Source: Streptomyces sp. NBC_00654
Lineage (GTDB): Bacteria; Actinomycetota; Actinomycetes; Streptomycetales; Streptomycetaceae
Assembly (NCBI RefSeq): GCF_026341775.1
Contig: NZ_JAPEOB010000001.1
Location: 2,232,001 to 2,296,000 of the forward strand
Length of the DNA stretch: 64,000 nucleotides
Direction of reading: 5' to 3'
This document shows, piece by piece, positions 26,230 through 35,888 of the stretch. A program made the position numbers and the translations under genes. A model generated the notes under the pieces. The model was not told where the DNA came from, searched no databases, and saw only the letters and a program-made list of their open reading frames with translations. How positions within the stretch are numbered: position 1 is the stretch's first letter; every line of letters starts with the position of its first letter.

Positions 26230-27066
26230 ATGCCCCAGCACACCTCCGGGTCTGACCGCGCGGCAGTACCACCGGCTGCGCGTGGCACTGTGCGCCCTTC
26301 CGCTCCCTCCTCCCTCGACGAGTTGTGGCGTTCGTACAAGACCACGGGCGACGAGCGCCTGCGGGAGCAGTTGATCCTTCACTACTCGCCACTCGTCAAA
26401 TACGTCGCGGGCAGGGTCAGCGTGGGGCTGCCGTCCAACGTCGAACAGGCCGACTTCGTCTCCTCCGGAGTCTTCGGACTGATCGACGCCATCGAGAAGT
26501 TCGACATCGAACGGGCCATCAAGTTCGAGACGTACGCGATCACCAGGATCCGCGGCGCGATGATCGACGAACTCCGGGCGCTGGACTGGATCCCGCGCTC
26601 GGTACGGCAGAAGGCGCGGAACGTGGAACGCGCCTACGCCACCCTGGAGGCCCGGCTGCGCCGCACCCCGTCGGAGGCGGAGGTCGCCTCGGAGATGGGC
26701 ATCGCCCTGGAGGAACTCCACGCGGTTTTCAGCCAGTTGTCGCTGGCGAACGTGGTGGCCCTGGAGGAGCTGCTGCATGTCGGCGGCGAGGGTGGCGACC
26801 GGCTGAGCCTGATGGACACACTGGAGGACACCGCCGCCGACAACCCGGTGGAAGTCGCCGAGGACCGTGAGCTCAGACGGCTGCTCGCACGTGCCATCAA
26901 CACGCTCCCCGACCGGGAGAAGACCGTTGTCACCCTCTACTACTACGAGGGCCTCACGCTCGCCGAGATCGGCAATGTCCTCGGGGTCACCGAGAGCCGG
27001 GTCAGTCAGATCCACACCAAGTCCGTGCTGCAGCTCCGGGCGAAACTGGCCGACGCCGGGCGCTGA
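26230..27066 (+). CDS. whiG: Sporulation sigma factor WhiG (FliA/SigD type)
   Basis: WhiG directs early sporulation genes in aerial hyphae and is held inactive by an anti-sigma factor with cyclic-di-GMP in characterised streptomycetes. The 278 residues start [15 protein letters not shown] and show regions 2.1-2.4 ([20 protein letters not shown] within them), region 3 ([20 protein letters not shown] in part) and a 4.2 helix-turn-helix ([21 protein letters not shown]). It lacks flagellar neighbours, as expected. It lies 254 bp downstream of dprA, a spacer in which no gene was seen and which should hold its promoter. Confidence 0.98.
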   Translation: MPQHTSGSDRAAVPPAARGTVRPSAPSSLDELWRSYKTTGDERLREQLILHYSPLVKYVAGRVSVGLPSNVEQADFVSSGVFGLIDAIEKFDIERAIKFETYAITRIRGAMIDELRALDWIPRSVRQKARNVERAYATLEARLRRTPSEAEVASEMGIALEELHAVFSQLSLANVVALEELLHVGGEGGDRLSLMDTLEDTAADNPVEVAEDRELRRLLARAINTLPDREKTVVTLYYYEGLTLAEIGNVLGVTESRVSQIHTKSVLQLRAKLADAGR

Positions 27067-27137
27067 GCGTGCGCCGTCGGCCATCCCGAGGGAGGTCGCG
27101 CCCTTCCCCCGAACACGTGCCGCCGTAGAGTGGAAGC

Positions 27138-27719
27138 GTGCCCAGGATTCGAGCGGCCTCCGTGGCCGAGCACCGGACCATGCAGCGCGGCGCCCTCCTG
27201 GACGCCGCGCGCTCGTTGCTGTCCGAGGGCGGTACGGAGGCGTTGACCTTCCCCGCGCTCGCCGAACGCACGGGCCTCGCCCGGTCCTCCGTGTACGAGT
27301 ACTTCCGTTCCCGCGCGGCCGTGGTCGAGGAGTTGTGCGCCGTCGACTTCCCCGTCTGGGCGGCCGAGGTCGAGAACGCCATGGAGCGCGCCGAGACCCC
27401 CGAGGCGAAGATCGAGGCGTATGTGCGCCGGCAGCTCGATCTCGTCGGGGACCGTCGCCACCGCGCGGTCGTCGCGATCTCCGCGAGCGAGCTGGACGCC
27501 GGGGCCCGCGAGAAGATCCGGGCCGCGCACGGCGGTCTGATCGCCATGATCGTCGAGGCGCTGGGCGATCTCGGCCATACCCAGCCGAGGCTTGCCGCGA
27601 TGCTGCTGCAGGGTTCGGTGGACGCGGCGGTGCGCCGTATCGAGCTGGGCGTGGCGGAGGAGCCGGGCGTCGTCGCCGACACCGCCGTCGCCATGATCCT
27701 GCGCGGCGTACGGGGCTGA
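27138..27719 (+). CDS. TetR family transcriptional regulator
   Basis: The 193-residue regulator has a typical N-terminal helix-turn-helix (LTFPALAERTGLARSSVYEYF, here spanning residues ~40-60, shortened for citation) and an all-helical ligand domain ending AMILRGVRG. No target can be assigned. The gene lies 71 bp after whiG in the same direction and is convergent with the M23-like gene. GTG at 27138 is the start. Confidence 0.88.
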   Translation: MPRIRAASVAEHRTMQRGALLDAARSLLSEGGTEALTFPALAERTGLARSSVYEYFRSRAAVVEELCAVDFPVWAAEVENAMERAETPEAKIEAYVRRQLDLVGDRRHRAVVAISASELDAGAREKIRAAHGGLIAMIVEALGDLGHTQPRLAAMLLQGSVDAAVRRIELGVAEEPGVVADTAVAMILRGVRG

Positions 27720-27740
27720 CCCCGCCCCGTACGACAGCCC

Positions 27741-28505
27741 CTAACGAGCTGGTCGGGGCCCGTCCGGGTGCGGTACGCCGAAGACCGGCAGCAGCCGGGA
27801 AGGGCCCCGCCGCAGCGCCGGGGGCGGCAGCAGGGACAGCGGATCCAGATAGACGTCCCCGCGTCGCAGCCCCCAGTGCAGACAGCCCGTACGGCAGTGG
27901 AACGGCCCCTGCTCCAGCACCGCGACCGCCTGGCCCGCGATCACCTCCTCACCCCGGGCCACCAGCGCCCGCACCGGCTCGTACGTGGTGCGCAACGGCG
28001 GCTCCCCGCTTCCCGCCACCTCGATGGTGAGCACCCCGCGTCCGGCCACCCGCCCCGAGAACGTCACCCGGCCGGTGGCCGCGGCCCGGACCCCGGCTCC
28101 GGGCGGCGCCGCGAGATCGACGCCGCGATGGCCCCGCCCGTACGGGCCGGCGGGGGGCTCCCATCCGCGTACGACCATGGGCCGGCCGGGCAGTGGCCAG
28201 GCCCGTTCGTCTCCCGGAACGGGGGCCGGAGCGGGGGCCGGAGCGGGAACGGGAACGGGATCCGGGACGGGATCCGGAGCGGGCTCCCGTGCGGGAGCGG
28301 GAGCCGCAACCCCGCCCGGTCCCGGCCCCGCCGAGGCCCGGCCCGAGGACGGTCCGAGCAGCACCGCCGGCACGGCGGCCGCCAGGGCGGTCAGCAGGAG
28401 CACGGCCGGCGGTGCGGCCCGTGCGGCAGTCCGCCGGGCGCGCGGGACGGGCGGAGGCCTGGACGCGGGCGAGCTGGAGCGAGGAGGTCCGGGTGTGGTG
28501 CGCAT
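27741..28505 (-). CDS. Secreted M23/LytM-like protein with an altered active site
   Basis: The 254-residue protein has a signal sequence or membrane anchor (hydrophobic ~30-50), a Pro/Ala/Val linker of PAPAP and PDPVP repeats (~68-98), and a LytM-type domain. The HxxxD zinc motif is intact (GHRGVD). The second motif, normally HxH, reads GCLHWG: the zinc-binding second His is kept but the catalytic first His is replaced by Cys-Leu context. FHC and GC cysteines nearby could form a disulphide. It may regulate rather than cut peptidoglycan. It lies upstream of, and divergent from, rpsB. Confidence 0.8.
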   Translation of the reverse strand: MRTTPGPPRSSSPASRPPPVPRARRTAARAAPPAVLLLTALAAAVPAVLLGPSSGRASAGPGPGGVAAPAPAREPAPDPVPDPVPVPAPAPAPAPVPGDERAWPLPGRPMVVRGWEPPAGPYGRGHRGVDLAAPPGAGVRAAATGRVTFSGRVAGRGVLTIEVAGSGEPPLRTTYEPVRALVARGEEVIAGQAVAVLEQGPFHCRTGCLHWGLRRGDVYLDPLSLLPPPALRRGPSRLLPVFGVPHPDGPRPAR

Positions 28506-28782
28506 GCACGGAACGATCCTCCGGTACGCCCGATCCGGGGGATCATGAACCGTTCCTGTGGACAGCCCGCCGGTTGTGGACATCGCCGTCACCCGGCACT
28601 CGGCGGGTCCCGTACACTTCTTGTGGCGATCCGGGTCACCGGGTCGACTTCGCACGCCCCGCCACCTCCCTCTCTTCGGGGGTGGCCGCGCTCCTCGGTC
28701 CCTTGTGGCACGGCGCGTAGGGGCGTCAGGCGCGATCGCAATCCTGCGGTCGCGACAACCGAGCACCTCAAGGAGTACGGCC
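28506..28782 (+). promoter_or_regulatory. rpsB upstream/leader region
   Basis: This 277-bp divergent spacer should hold the rpsB promoter and leader. A TACACT hexamer at about 28613-28618 is a possible -10 box with a poor -35. Leader structures that control rpsB-tsf are known in other bacteria, but I could not fold one with confidence here. Confidence 0.35.
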
Positions 28783-29703
28783 ATGGCCGTCGTCACGATG
28801 CGGGAGCTGCTGGAAAGCGGCGTCCACTTCGGTCACCAGACCCGTCGCTGGAACCCGAAGATGAAGCGCTTCATCTTCACCGAGCGCAACGGCATCTACA
28901 TCATCGACCTGCTCCAGTCGCTGTCGTACATCGACCGCGCCTACGAGTTCGTCAAGGAGACCGTCGCCCACGGCGGCTCCATCATGTTCGTGGGTACCAA
29001 GAAGCAGGCGCAGGAGGCCATCGCCGAGCAGGCGACGCGCGTCGGCATGCCGTACGTCAACCAGCGTTGGCTCGGTGGCATGCTCACCAACTTCTCCACC
29101 GTCTACAAGCGCCTTCAGCGTCTGAAGGAGCTCGAGCTCATCGACTTCGAGGACGTGGCCGCCTCCGGCCTCACCAAGAAGGAGCTCCTGGTCCTCTCGC
29201 GCGAGAAGGCCAAGCTGGAGAAGACCCTCGGTGGTATCCGCGAGATGCAGAAGGTGCCCAGCGCCGTCTGGATCGTCGACACCAAGAAGGAGCACATCGC
29301 CGTCGGTGAGGCGCGCAAGCTCCACATCCCGGTCGTCGCGATCCTCGACACCAACTGTGACCCCGACGAGGTCGACTACAAGATTCCGGGCAACGACGAC
29401 GCGATCCGCTCCGTCACCCTGCTCACCCGTGTGATCGCCGACGCCGTCGCCGAGGGCCTCATCGCCCGTTCCGGTGCCGCCACCGGTGACTCGAAGCCGG
29501 GCGAGAAGGCCGCCGGCGAGCCGCTCGCCGAGTGGGAGCGCGACCTGCTCGAGGGCGACAAGAAGGACGAGACCGCGGCCGCCGCCGAGGTCCAGACCTC
29601 CGCCGAGACCGAGAAGGTCGCGGACGCCGAGCAGACCGACGCCGCCGCCGAGGCACCCGCTGCCGAGGCCGAGGCTCCGGCCGCGGACGCCGAGCAGGCC
29701 TGA
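28783..29703 (+). CDS. rpsB: 30S ribosomal protein uS2
   Basis: The 306-residue protein has the S2 signatures [20 protein letters not shown] and [17 protein letters not shown]. The C-terminus carries a long Ala/Glu-rich tail (~60 residues) usual in Streptomyces and absent from E. coli. ATG at 28783 follows AAGGAG. It is the first gene of the rpsB-tsf unit, with a strong hairpin between the two. Confidence 0.97.
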   Translation: MAVVTMRELLESGVHFGHQTRRWNPKMKRFIFTERNGIYIIDLLQSLSYIDRAYEFVKETVAHGGSIMFVGTKKQAQEAIAEQATRVGMPYVNQRWLGGMLTNFSTVYKRLQRLKELELIDFEDVAASGLTKKELLVLSREKAKLEKTLGGIREMQKVPSAVWIVDTKKEHIAVGEARKLHIPVVAILDTNCDPDEVDYKIPGNDDAIRSVTLLTRVIADAVAEGLIARSGAATGDSKPGEKAAGEPLAEWERDLLEGDKKDETAAAAEVQTSAETEKVADAEQTDAAAEAPAAEAEAPAADAEQA

Positions 29704-29721
29704 CACCCGTCACGGCTGAAG

Positions 29722-29759
29722 ACGGCGGGGCCGGTGCCACAGGGCACCGTCCCCGCCGT
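29722..29759 (+). terminator. Hairpin between rpsB and tsf (terminator or attenuator)
   Basis: A 17-bp stem with one mismatch (29722-29738 with 29743-29759) and a 4-nt ACAG loop, beginning 19 bp after the rpsB stop and 44 bp before tsf. Placement inside a normally co-transcribed pair suggests partial termination that lowers tsf relative to rpsB. Confidence 0.7.
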
Positions 29760-29802
29760 TCACCCGTAGATCTTTCAGACTTCGAGAGAGAAATACAGAC
29801 TC

Positions 29803-30639
29803 ATGGCGAACTACACCGCCGCTGACGTCAAGAAGCTCCGTGAGCTCACCGGCGCCGGCATGATGGACTGCAAGAAGGCGCTCGACGAGGCCGATGGCAA
29901 CGTCGACAAGGCCGTCGAGGCGCTCCGTATCAAGGGTCAGAAGGGCGTCGCCAAGCGCGAGGGCCGCTCTGCCGAGAACGGTGCCGTCGTCTCCCTCATC
30001 TCCGAGGACAAGACGTCCGGCGTCCTGCTCGAGCTGAAGTGCGAGACGGACTTCGTCGCCAAGGGTGACAAGTTCCAGGCCGTCGCCAACACGCTCGCCG
30101 CCCACGTGGCCGCGACCTCCCCGGCCGACATCGCGGCGCTGCTGGCGTCCGAGATCGAGCCCGGCAAGACCGTCCAGGCGTACGTGGACGAGGCCAACGC
30201 CAACCTCGGCGAGAAGATCGTCCTGGACCGCTTCGCGCAGTTCACCGGCGACTTCGTCTCCGTGTACATGCACCGCACCATGCCCGACCTGCCCCCGCAG
30301 ATCGGTGTCCTGGTCGAGCTGGACAAGGCCGACGCCGAGCTGGCCAAGGGCATCGCGCAGCACATCGCCGCGTTCGCCCCGAAGTACCTGTCCCGCGAGG
30401 ACGTCCCCGCCGAGATCGTCGAGGCCGAGCGCCGCGTCGCCGAGGAGACCACGCGCGCCGAGGGCAAGCCCGAGGCCGCGCTCCCGAAGATCGTCGAGGG
30501 TCGCGTCAACGGCTTCTTCAAGGAGGCCACCCTCCTCGGTCAGCCGTACGCGCTGGACGCCAAGAAGTCTGTTCAGAAGGTCCTGGACGAGGCCGGTGTC
30601 ACCCTGAAGCGCTTCTCGCGCATCAAGGTCGGCATCTGA
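29803..30639 (+). CDS. tsf: Translation elongation factor Ts
   Basis: EF-Ts is the nucleotide exchange factor for EF-Tu. The 278 residues start with the UBA-like domain (VKKLRELTGAGMMDCKKAL) and contain the signature ELKCETDFVAKGD and the core ending VTLKRFSRIKVGI. The length is normal for actinobacteria. It is preceded by the rpsB hairpin and followed by another hairpin before pyrH. Confidence 0.97.
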   Translation: MANYTAADVKKLRELTGAGMMDCKKALDEADGNVDKAVEALRIKGQKGVAKREGRSAENGAVVSLISEDKTSGVLLELKCETDFVAKGDKFQAVANTLAAHVAATSPADIAALLASEIEPGKTVQAYVDEANANLGEKIVLDRFAQFTGDFVSVYMHRTMPDLPPQIGVLVELDKADAELAKGIAQHIAAFAPKYLSREDVPAEIVEAERRVAEETTRAEGKPEAALPKIVEGRVNGFFKEATLLGQPYALDAKKSVQKVLDEAGVTLKRFSRIKVGI

Positions 30640-30726
30640 GCCCGTCCGCGAACAACGGTGGACCCCGATAGGGTCTAGTGCAGTCGACGGCCGCACTCAT
30701 GCCGGACGACCGCAGATCTGACGAGG

Positions 30727-30770
30727 AGGCCATTGCCGCTGAGGGACACCAGACCCACCGGCAATGGCCT
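30727..30770 (+). terminator. Hairpin between tsf and pyrH
   Basis: Perfect 12-bp arms (30727-30738 and 30759-30770) with a 20-nt loop, followed by TCTT. It lies 88 bp after tsf and 28 bp before pyrH, and may terminate tsf transcripts or fold in the pyrH leader. Confidence 0.6.
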
Positions 30771-30798
30771 TCTTCGTATGTGCACGAGGAGAATTTCC

Positions 30799-31575
30799 AT
30801 GGACAAGGGCGCGGACGCCACTCAGGGTGACCACAAGCGCGACGACGGCAAGGTTTCCGGACGCTTCATGCTGAAGCTGTCCGGCGAGGCATTCGCCGGT
30901 GGCGGAGGCCTCGGTGTCGACCCCGATGTCGTGCACGCCATCGCCCGCGAGATCGCCGCCGTCGTGCGCGACGGCGCGGAGATCGCGGTCGTCATCGGCG
31001 GCGGCAACTTCTTCCGTGGTGCCGAGCTCCAGCAGCGCGGCATGGACCGGGCCCGGTCCGACTACATGGGCATGCTCGGCACGGTCATGAACTGCCTGGC
31101 ACTCCAGGACTTCCTGGAGAAGGAAGGCATCGACTCGCGCGTCCAGACCGCCATCACCATGGGCCAGGTCGCCGAGCCGTACATCCCGCTCCGTGCCGTC
31201 CGGCACCTGGAGAAGGGACGCGTCGTCATCTTCGGCGCCGGCATGGGGATGCCGTACTTCTCCACCGACACCACAGCTGCCCAGCGTGCCCTGGAGATCG
31301 ACGCCGAGGCGCTGCTGATGGGCAAGAACGGGGTGGACGGGGTCTACGACTCCGACCCCAGGACCAACCCCGCCGCGGTGAAGTTCGACGCGCTGGAGTA
31401 CAGCGAGGTGCTCGCCCGCGATCTGAAGATCGCCGACGCCACCGCCATCACCCTGTGCCGTGACAATCAGCTCCCGATCCTCGTCTTCGAGCTGACCGCC
31501 GCCGGCAATATCGCCCGTGCCGTCAAGGGTGAGAAGATCGGCACGCTCGTGAGTGACGAGAGCACCCGGGCCTGA
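30799..31575 (+). CDS. pyrH: UMP kinase
   Basis: PyrH phosphorylates UMP to UDP and is the bacterial amino-acid-kinase-fold enzyme. The 258 residues have a short charged N-terminal extension, then [47 protein letters not shown] and [15 protein letters not shown] at 30799 follows GAGGAG by 6 bp. It precedes frr in the usual tsf-pyrH-frr order. Confidence 0.97.
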   Translation: MDKGADATQGDHKRDDGKVSGRFMLKLSGEAFAGGGGLGVDPDVVHAIAREIAAVVRDGAEIAVVIGGGNFFRGAELQQRGMDRARSDYMGMLGTVMNCLALQDFLEKEGIDSRVQTAITMGQVAEPYIPLRAVRHLEKGRVVIFGAGMGMPYFSTDTTAAQRALEIDAEALLMGKNGVDGVYDSDPRTNPAAVKFDALEYSEVLARDLKIADATAITLCRDNQLPILVFELTAAGNIARAVKGEKIGTLVSDESTRA

Positions 31576-31645
31576 CGGCCCCAAGGATGGACAACGGCCT
31601 GCCGGTCGGACACCGTGCAGGTGAGGACGCGACGCAGGACCCGCC

Positions 31646-31672
31646 GGGCCCGGCGATGACGATGCCGGGCCC
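31646..31672 (+). repeat. Hairpin in the frr leader
   Basis: Perfect 9-bp arms (31646-31654 and 31664-31672) with a 9-nt loop lie 24 bp before the frr start. It may be a partial terminator between pyrH and frr. Confidence 0.5.
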
Positions 31673-31696
31673 ACACAAGACACGCAGGAGCACGTG

Positions 31697-32254
31697 GTGA
31701 TCGAAGAAATCCTCCTCGAGGCCGAGGAGAAGATGGAGAAGGCCGTTGTCGTCGCGAAAGAGGACTTCGCCGCGATCCGTACCGGCCGCGCGCACCCGGC
31801 GATGTTCAACAAGATCGTCGCCGACTACTACGGCGCGCTGACCCCGATCAACCAGCTGGCCTCGTTCTCGGTTCCCGAGCCGCGGATGGCCGTCGTGACG
31901 CCGTTCGACAAGACCGCTCTGCGCAACATCGAGCAGGCGATCCGCGACTCCGACCTCGGCGTCAACCCGAGCAACGACGGCAACATCATCCGGGTGACCT
32001 TCCCCGAGCTCACCCAGGACCGCCGCAAGGAATACATCAAGGTCGCCAAGACCAAGGCCGAGGACTCCAAGATCTCGATCCGCTCCATCCGCCGCAAGGC
32101 CAAGGAGACCCTCGACAAGCTCGTCAAGGACAAGGAGTCCGGCGAGGACGAGGTGCGCCGCGCGGAGAAGGAGCTCGACGACACCACCGCGAAGTACGTC
32201 GCGCAGGTGGACGAGCTGCTCAAGCACAAGGAAGCCGAGCTGCTCGAGGTCTGA
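31697..32254 (+). CDS. frr: Ribosome recycling factor
   Basis: RRF works with EF-G to split post-termination ribosomes. The 185 residues run from [16 protein letters not shown] to [11 protein letters not shown] and contain [10 protein letters not shown] and the conserved PLTEERRKE-like [19 protein letters not shown] at 31697 rather than the adjacent GTG at 31694 is chosen because CAGGAG then lies 6 bp upstream and the standard length results. The stop overlaps the cdsA ATG by one base. Confidence 0.97.
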   Translation: MIEEILLEAEEKMEKAVVVAKEDFAAIRTGRAHPAMFNKIVADYYGALTPINQLASFSVPEPRMAVVTPFDKTALRNIEQAIRDSDLGVNPSNDGNIIRVTFPELTQDRRKEYIKVAKTKAEDSKISIRSIRRKAKETLDKLVKDKESGEDEVRRAEKELDDTTAKYVAQVDELLKHKEAELLEV

Positions 32255-33339
32255 TGAACGACTCTTCCTGGGGCGCGCCGCAGGGAGCCGGTTACTGGGG
32301 CACGCCCGAGATGGGGGCTGCTCCGGCGGGTCCTGCCTACGATGTGCATGACGCCCAGCAGACTCGGCCCATGCCCAACGTGCCGGACGTTCCCGACGCA
32401 GGTAGAGACGCAGACGACCGCGACGACCGGGACGGGGATGCCGCTCACGTCGGCGGCCCCCTGTTCCGTGACGAGAAGCCGCAGGAGCCCATGTCCACCC
32501 CGATGCCGCCCCCGCCGCAGAAGAAGCGTGCGGGGCGCGATCTGCGCGCCGCCATAGGGGTCGGCGTGGGGCTCGGCGCGGTCATCGTCGCCTCGCTCTT
32601 CATCGTGCAGGCCGTCTTCGTCGGCGTGATAGTCGTCGCCGTGGTCGTCGGCCTCTGGGAGCTCACCTCCCGCCTGGAGGAGCGCAAGGGCATCAAGGCC
32701 CCTCTCGTGCCGCTCGCCGTCGGCGGGGCCGCCATGGTCGTCGCCGGCTACGCGCGGGGCGCGGAGGGCGCCTGGGTCGCCATGGCGCTGACCGCGCTCG
32801 CGGTGCTGGTCTGGCGGATGACCCAGCCGCCGGAGGGGTATCTCAAGGACGTCACGGCCGGGGTCTTCGCCGCGTTCTACGTACCGTTCCTGGCCACGTT
32901 CGTCGCGATGCTCCTGACGGCGGACGACGGGCCGCAGCGGGTGCTCACCTTCCTGCTGCTCACGGTGGTCAGCGACACCGGTGCCTATGCGGTGGGCTGG
33001 CGCTTCGGCAAGAACAAGCTCGCACCGCGCATCAGCCCCGGGAAGACCCGCGAGGGCCTGCTCGGAGCGGTCGCCTTCGCGATGGCCGGCGGCGCGCTGT
33101 GCATGCAGTTCCTGATCGACGGCGGCTCCTGGTGGCAGGGACTGCTGCTGGGCTTCGCGGTCGCCGTCAGCGCCACTCTCGGTGACCTGGGCGAGTCCAT
33201 GATCAAGCGGGATCTCGGGATCAAGGACATGGGCACCCTGCTGCCCGGTCACGGCGGCATCATGGACCGGCTGGACTCGCTGCTGCCGACCGCTCCGGTG
33301 GTGTGGCTGCTGCTGGTGCTGTTCGTCGGATCCGGCTGA
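32254..33339 (+). CDS. cdsA: Phosphatidate cytidylyltransferase
   Basis: CdsA makes CDP-diacylglycerol, the precursor of acidic phospholipids. The 361-residue protein has a ~95-residue soluble, Pro/Asp-rich N-terminal extension, about eight membrane segments, and the family signature S-x2-K-R-D-x4-KD in ESMIKRDLGIKDMG followed by PGHGGIMDRLDS. It overlaps frr by one base. A strong terminator lies downstream. Confidence 0.95.
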   Translation: MNDSSWGAPQGAGYWGTPEMGAAPAGPAYDVHDAQQTRPMPNVPDVPDAGRDADDRDDRDGDAAHVGGPLFRDEKPQEPMSTPMPPPPQKKRAGRDLRAAIGVGVGLGAVIVASLFIVQAVFVGVIVVAVVVGLWELTSRLEERKGIKAPLVPLAVGGAAMVVAGYARGAEGAWVAMALTALAVLVWRMTQPPEGYLKDVTAGVFAAFYVPFLATFVAMLLTADDGPQRVLTFLLLTVVSDTGAYAVGWRFGKNKLAPRISPGKTREGLLGAVAFAMAGGALCMQFLIDGGSWWQGLLLGFAVAVSATLGDLGESMIKRDLGIKDMGTLLPGHGGIMDRLDSLLPTAPVVWLLLVLFVGSG

Positions 33340-33378
33340 GCCGAACCCGCTCACATAACGTCTGACCTGCAATTCTTG

Positions 33379-33421
33379 CGAGTGAGGGTCCGTTGTCCAC
33401 AGGGCGGCGGGCCCTCACTCG
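33379..33421 (+). terminator. Terminator hairpin after cdsA
   Basis: A 10-bp perfect stem (33379-33388 with 33412-33421) extends inward by about four more pairs including G-U, followed by TCTTTCT. It starts 40 bp after the cdsA stop and ends 25 bp before rlmN. Confidence 0.75.
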
Positions 33422-33445
33422 TCTTTCTGCGACACTGGATGAACC

Positions 33446-34552
33446 ATGCCTAAGCCCGGAGAACTCACTTTCGTCGCGCCCCGCGGAGCCAAGAAGCCCC
33501 CGCGGCACCTCGCCGACCTCACGCCCGCAGAGCGCAAGGAAGCGGTCGCCGCGATCGGCGAGAAGCCGTTCCGCGCCCAGCAGCTCTCGCAGCACTACTT
33601 CGCGCGGTACGCGCACGACCCGGCGGAGTGGACCAACATCCCGGCCGCGTCGCGGGACAAGCTCGCCGAGGCGATGTTCCCCGACCTGATGTCCGTGGTC
33701 CGTCACATCAGCTGCGACGACGACACCACCCGCAAGACCCTCTGGAAGCTGCACGACGGGACGCTCGTCGAGTCCGTCCTGATGCGCTATCCCGAGCGCG
33801 TGACGATGTGCATCTCCTCGCAGGCCGGCTGCGGGATGAACTGCCCGTTCTGCGCCACCGGGCAGGCCGGGCTCGACCGCAATCTGTCGACCGCCGAGAT
33901 CGTGCACCAGATCGTGGACGGCATGCGGGCCCTGCGCGACGGCGATGTTCCGGGCGGCCCCACGCGGCTCTCCAACATCGTCTTCATGGGTATGGGCGAG
34001 CCGCTGGCCAACTACAAGCGCGTCGTCGGCGCGATCCGGCGCCTGACCGACCCCGAGCCGGACGGGCTGGGGCTCTCGCAGCGCGGGATCACCGTCTCCA
34101 CCGTCGGACTGGTCCCGGCCATGCTGCGCTTCGCCGACGAGGGCTTCAAGTGCCGGCTGGCCGTTTCGCTGCACGCCCCGGACGACGAGCTGCGTGACAC
34201 CCTCGTCCCGGTGAACACCCGTTGGAAGGTCCGCGAGGTACTGGACGCGGCGTGGGAGTACGCGGAGAAGTCCGGCCGCCGTATCTCCATCGAGTACGCG
34301 CTGATCCGCGACATCAACGACCAGGCCTGGCGGGGTGACCTGCTCGGACGGCTCCTCAAGGGCAAGCGGGTACACGTCAACCTGATCCCGTTGAACCCGA
34401 CGCCCGGGTCGAAGTGGACCGCCTCGCGGCCCGAGGACGAGAAGGCGTTCGTCGAGGCCATCGCGGCCCACGGCGTTCCCGTCACCGTCCGTGACACCCG
34501 GGGTCAGGAGATCGACGGGGCCTGCGGTCAGCTGGCGGCCTCCGAGCGGTAG
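33446..34552 (+). CDS. rlmN: Dual-specificity RNA (adenine-C2) methyltransferase RlmN
   Basis: RlmN is a radical-SAM enzyme that methylates C2 of A2503 in 23S rRNA and A37 of some tRNAs. The 368 residues include the cluster motif C129-x3-C133-x2-C136 in [23 protein letters not shown] and the catalytic-cysteine regions (CISSQAGCG and the C-terminal IDGACGQL). The start is ATG 33446 with a short basic N-terminus. It is followed by the TPP riboswitch region. Confidence 0.96.
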   Translation: MPKPGELTFVAPRGAKKPPRHLADLTPAERKEAVAAIGEKPFRAQQLSQHYFARYAHDPAEWTNIPAASRDKLAEAMFPDLMSVVRHISCDDDTTRKTLWKLHDGTLVESVLMRYPERVTMCISSQAGCGMNCPFCATGQAGLDRNLSTAEIVHQIVDGMRALRDGDVPGGPTRLSNIVFMGMGEPLANYKRVVGAIRRLTDPEPDGLGLSQRGITVSTVGLVPAMLRFADEGFKCRLAVSLHAPDDELRDTLVPVNTRWKVREVLDAAWEYAEKSGRRISIEYALIRDINDQAWRGDLLGRLLKGKRVHVNLIPLNPTPGSKWTASRPEDEKAFVEAIAAHGVPVTVRDTRGQEIDGACGQLAASER

Positions 34553-34598
34553 GCCGGAAATCGCCCGTGTAGCCTGGGTGCGAATTCAACTTCATATT

Positions 34599-34697
34599 CC
34601 GACAGGGGAGCGCCACAGCGCTGAGAGTGCGGCACCGGACAGGTTGGCCGCAGACCCTCTGAACCTCGCCCGGGTCATTCCGGGTAGGAAGTTCGGT
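34599..34697 (+). ncRNA. TPP riboswitch (THI element) upstream of thiBPQ
   Basis: The aptamer core is clear: GGGGAGC near 34605, CTGAGAGTGCGG (34621 on), ACCCTCTGAACCT (34654 on) and CGGGT..TTCCGGGTAGGAAG (to ~34691). TCCGAC at the left pairs with GTTCGG at the right to form P1. Binding of thiamine pyrophosphate should reduce expression of the transporter genes that follow. The ends are approximate by a few bases. Confidence 0.95.
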
Positions 34698-34715
34698 CAT
34701 TACTCAAGCTGTTGC

Positions 34716-34753
34716 GCCCTGCCCGCTTGCGGTTCGCCGTGAGCGGGCAGGGC
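34716..34753 (+). terminator. Riboswitch expression-platform terminator hairpin
   Basis: Eleven perfect pairs (34716-34726 with 34743-34753) lie 19 bp after the aptamer and 34 bp before the thiB start. A short pyrimidine stretch, GTCTCTTCC, follows. The layout fits transcriptional attenuation when TPP is bound. Confidence 0.65.
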
Positions 34754-34787
34754 CGCGTCTCTTCCTGGTCACTCCAGGAGGAATCAC

Positions 34788-35888
34788 ATGAACACCACCA
34801 AGAAGTACGCGGCGACGGCCCTCGCCGCTGCGCTCGGCGTCACGGTGCTGGCCGGCTGCGGCAGTTCCGACGACACCTCGCCGGGAGCGGGCGGTACCAA
34901 GGGCTCCGGCTCCAAGACCGTGACCCTGGTCAGCCATGACTCCTTCAACGCCTCGGAATCCGTACTGAAGGAGTTCACCGAGGAGACCGGCTACACGGTC
35001 GAGGTGCTCAAGAGCGGTGACGCGGGGGCCGCGCTCAACCAGGAGATCCTGACCAAGGGCTCTCCGCGCGGCGATGTCTTCTTCGGCGTCGACAACACCC
35101 TGCTCTCCCGCGCCCTCGACAACGGCCTGTTCACGGCGTACGAGGCCAAGGGCCTGGACCGGGTCGCGGCCGGCACCCAGCTGGACGACAAGCACCGGGT
35201 CACTCCGGTCGACACCGGTGACGTCTGCGTCAACTACGACAAGAAGTACTTCGCCGACAAGAAGCTCGCGCCCCCGCAGTCCTTCGACGACCTGCTGAAG
35301 CCCGCGTACAAGAACCTGCTCGTCACCGAGAACGCCGCGACCTCCTCTCCCGGTCTGGGCTTCCTCCTCGGCACCATCGCCGACAAGGGCGAGGACGGCT
35401 ACCAGGACTACTGGAAGCAGTTGAAGAGCAACGGCGTGAAGGTCGTCGACGGCTGGGAGCAGGCGTACAACGAGGAGTTCTCCGGCTCCGCGGGCGGGAA
35501 GAAGGCCAAGGCGGAGCGGCCGCTCGTCGTCTCCTACGCCTCCAGCCCGCCGGTCGAGGTGCTGTACGCGAAGCCGCAGCCGGCCGAGGCCCCGACCGGG
35601 GTCGCCACCGGCACCTGCTTCCGGCAGATCGAGTTCGCCGGGCTGCTCACCGGCGCGAAGAACGAGGCGGGCGGCAAGGCGCTGCTGGACTTCCTGATCA
35701 GCAAGAAGTTCCAGGAGGACATGCCCCTGAACATGTTCGTGAACCCGGTCGCCGAGGACGCGGAGCTGCCGGAGCTCTTCACGAAGTTCGGCGCGACCAT
35801 CGACAAGCCCGTCACCGTGGCTCCGGAGAAGATCGCCGAGAACCGTGAGCAGTGGGTCCAGTCGTGGCACTCGCTCGTCGTGAAGTAG
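34788..35888 (+). CDS. thiB: Thiamine ABC transporter substrate-binding lipoprotein
   Basis: The 366-residue protein has a lipoprotein signal peptide with lipobox LAGC (Cys at 25) and a periplasmic-binding-protein fold: VTLVSHDSFNASE, FFGVDNTLLSRAL, VTPVDTGDVCVNYDK and LVVSYASSPPVEV. These match ThiB. It captures thiamine or its phosphates outside the cell. The TPP riboswitch upstream supports the assignment strongly. It is followed by thiP with overlap. Confidence 0.93.
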   Translation: MNTTKKYAATALAAALGVTVLAGCGSSDDTSPGAGGTKGSGSKTVTLVSHDSFNASESVLKEFTEETGYTVEVLKSGDAGAALNQEILTKGSPRGDVFFGVDNTLLSRALDNGLFTAYEAKGLDRVAAGTQLDDKHRVTPVDTGDVCVNYDKKYFADKKLAPPQSFDDLLKPAYKNLLVTENAATSSPGLGFLLGTIADKGEDGYQDYWKQLKSNGVKVVDGWEQAYNEEFSGSAGGKKAKAERPLVVSYASSPPVEVLYAKPQPAEAPTGVATGTCFRQIEFAGLLTGAKNEAGGKALLDFLISKKFQEDMPLNMFVNPVAEDAELPELFTKFGATIDKPVTVAPEKIAENREQWVQSWHSLVVK

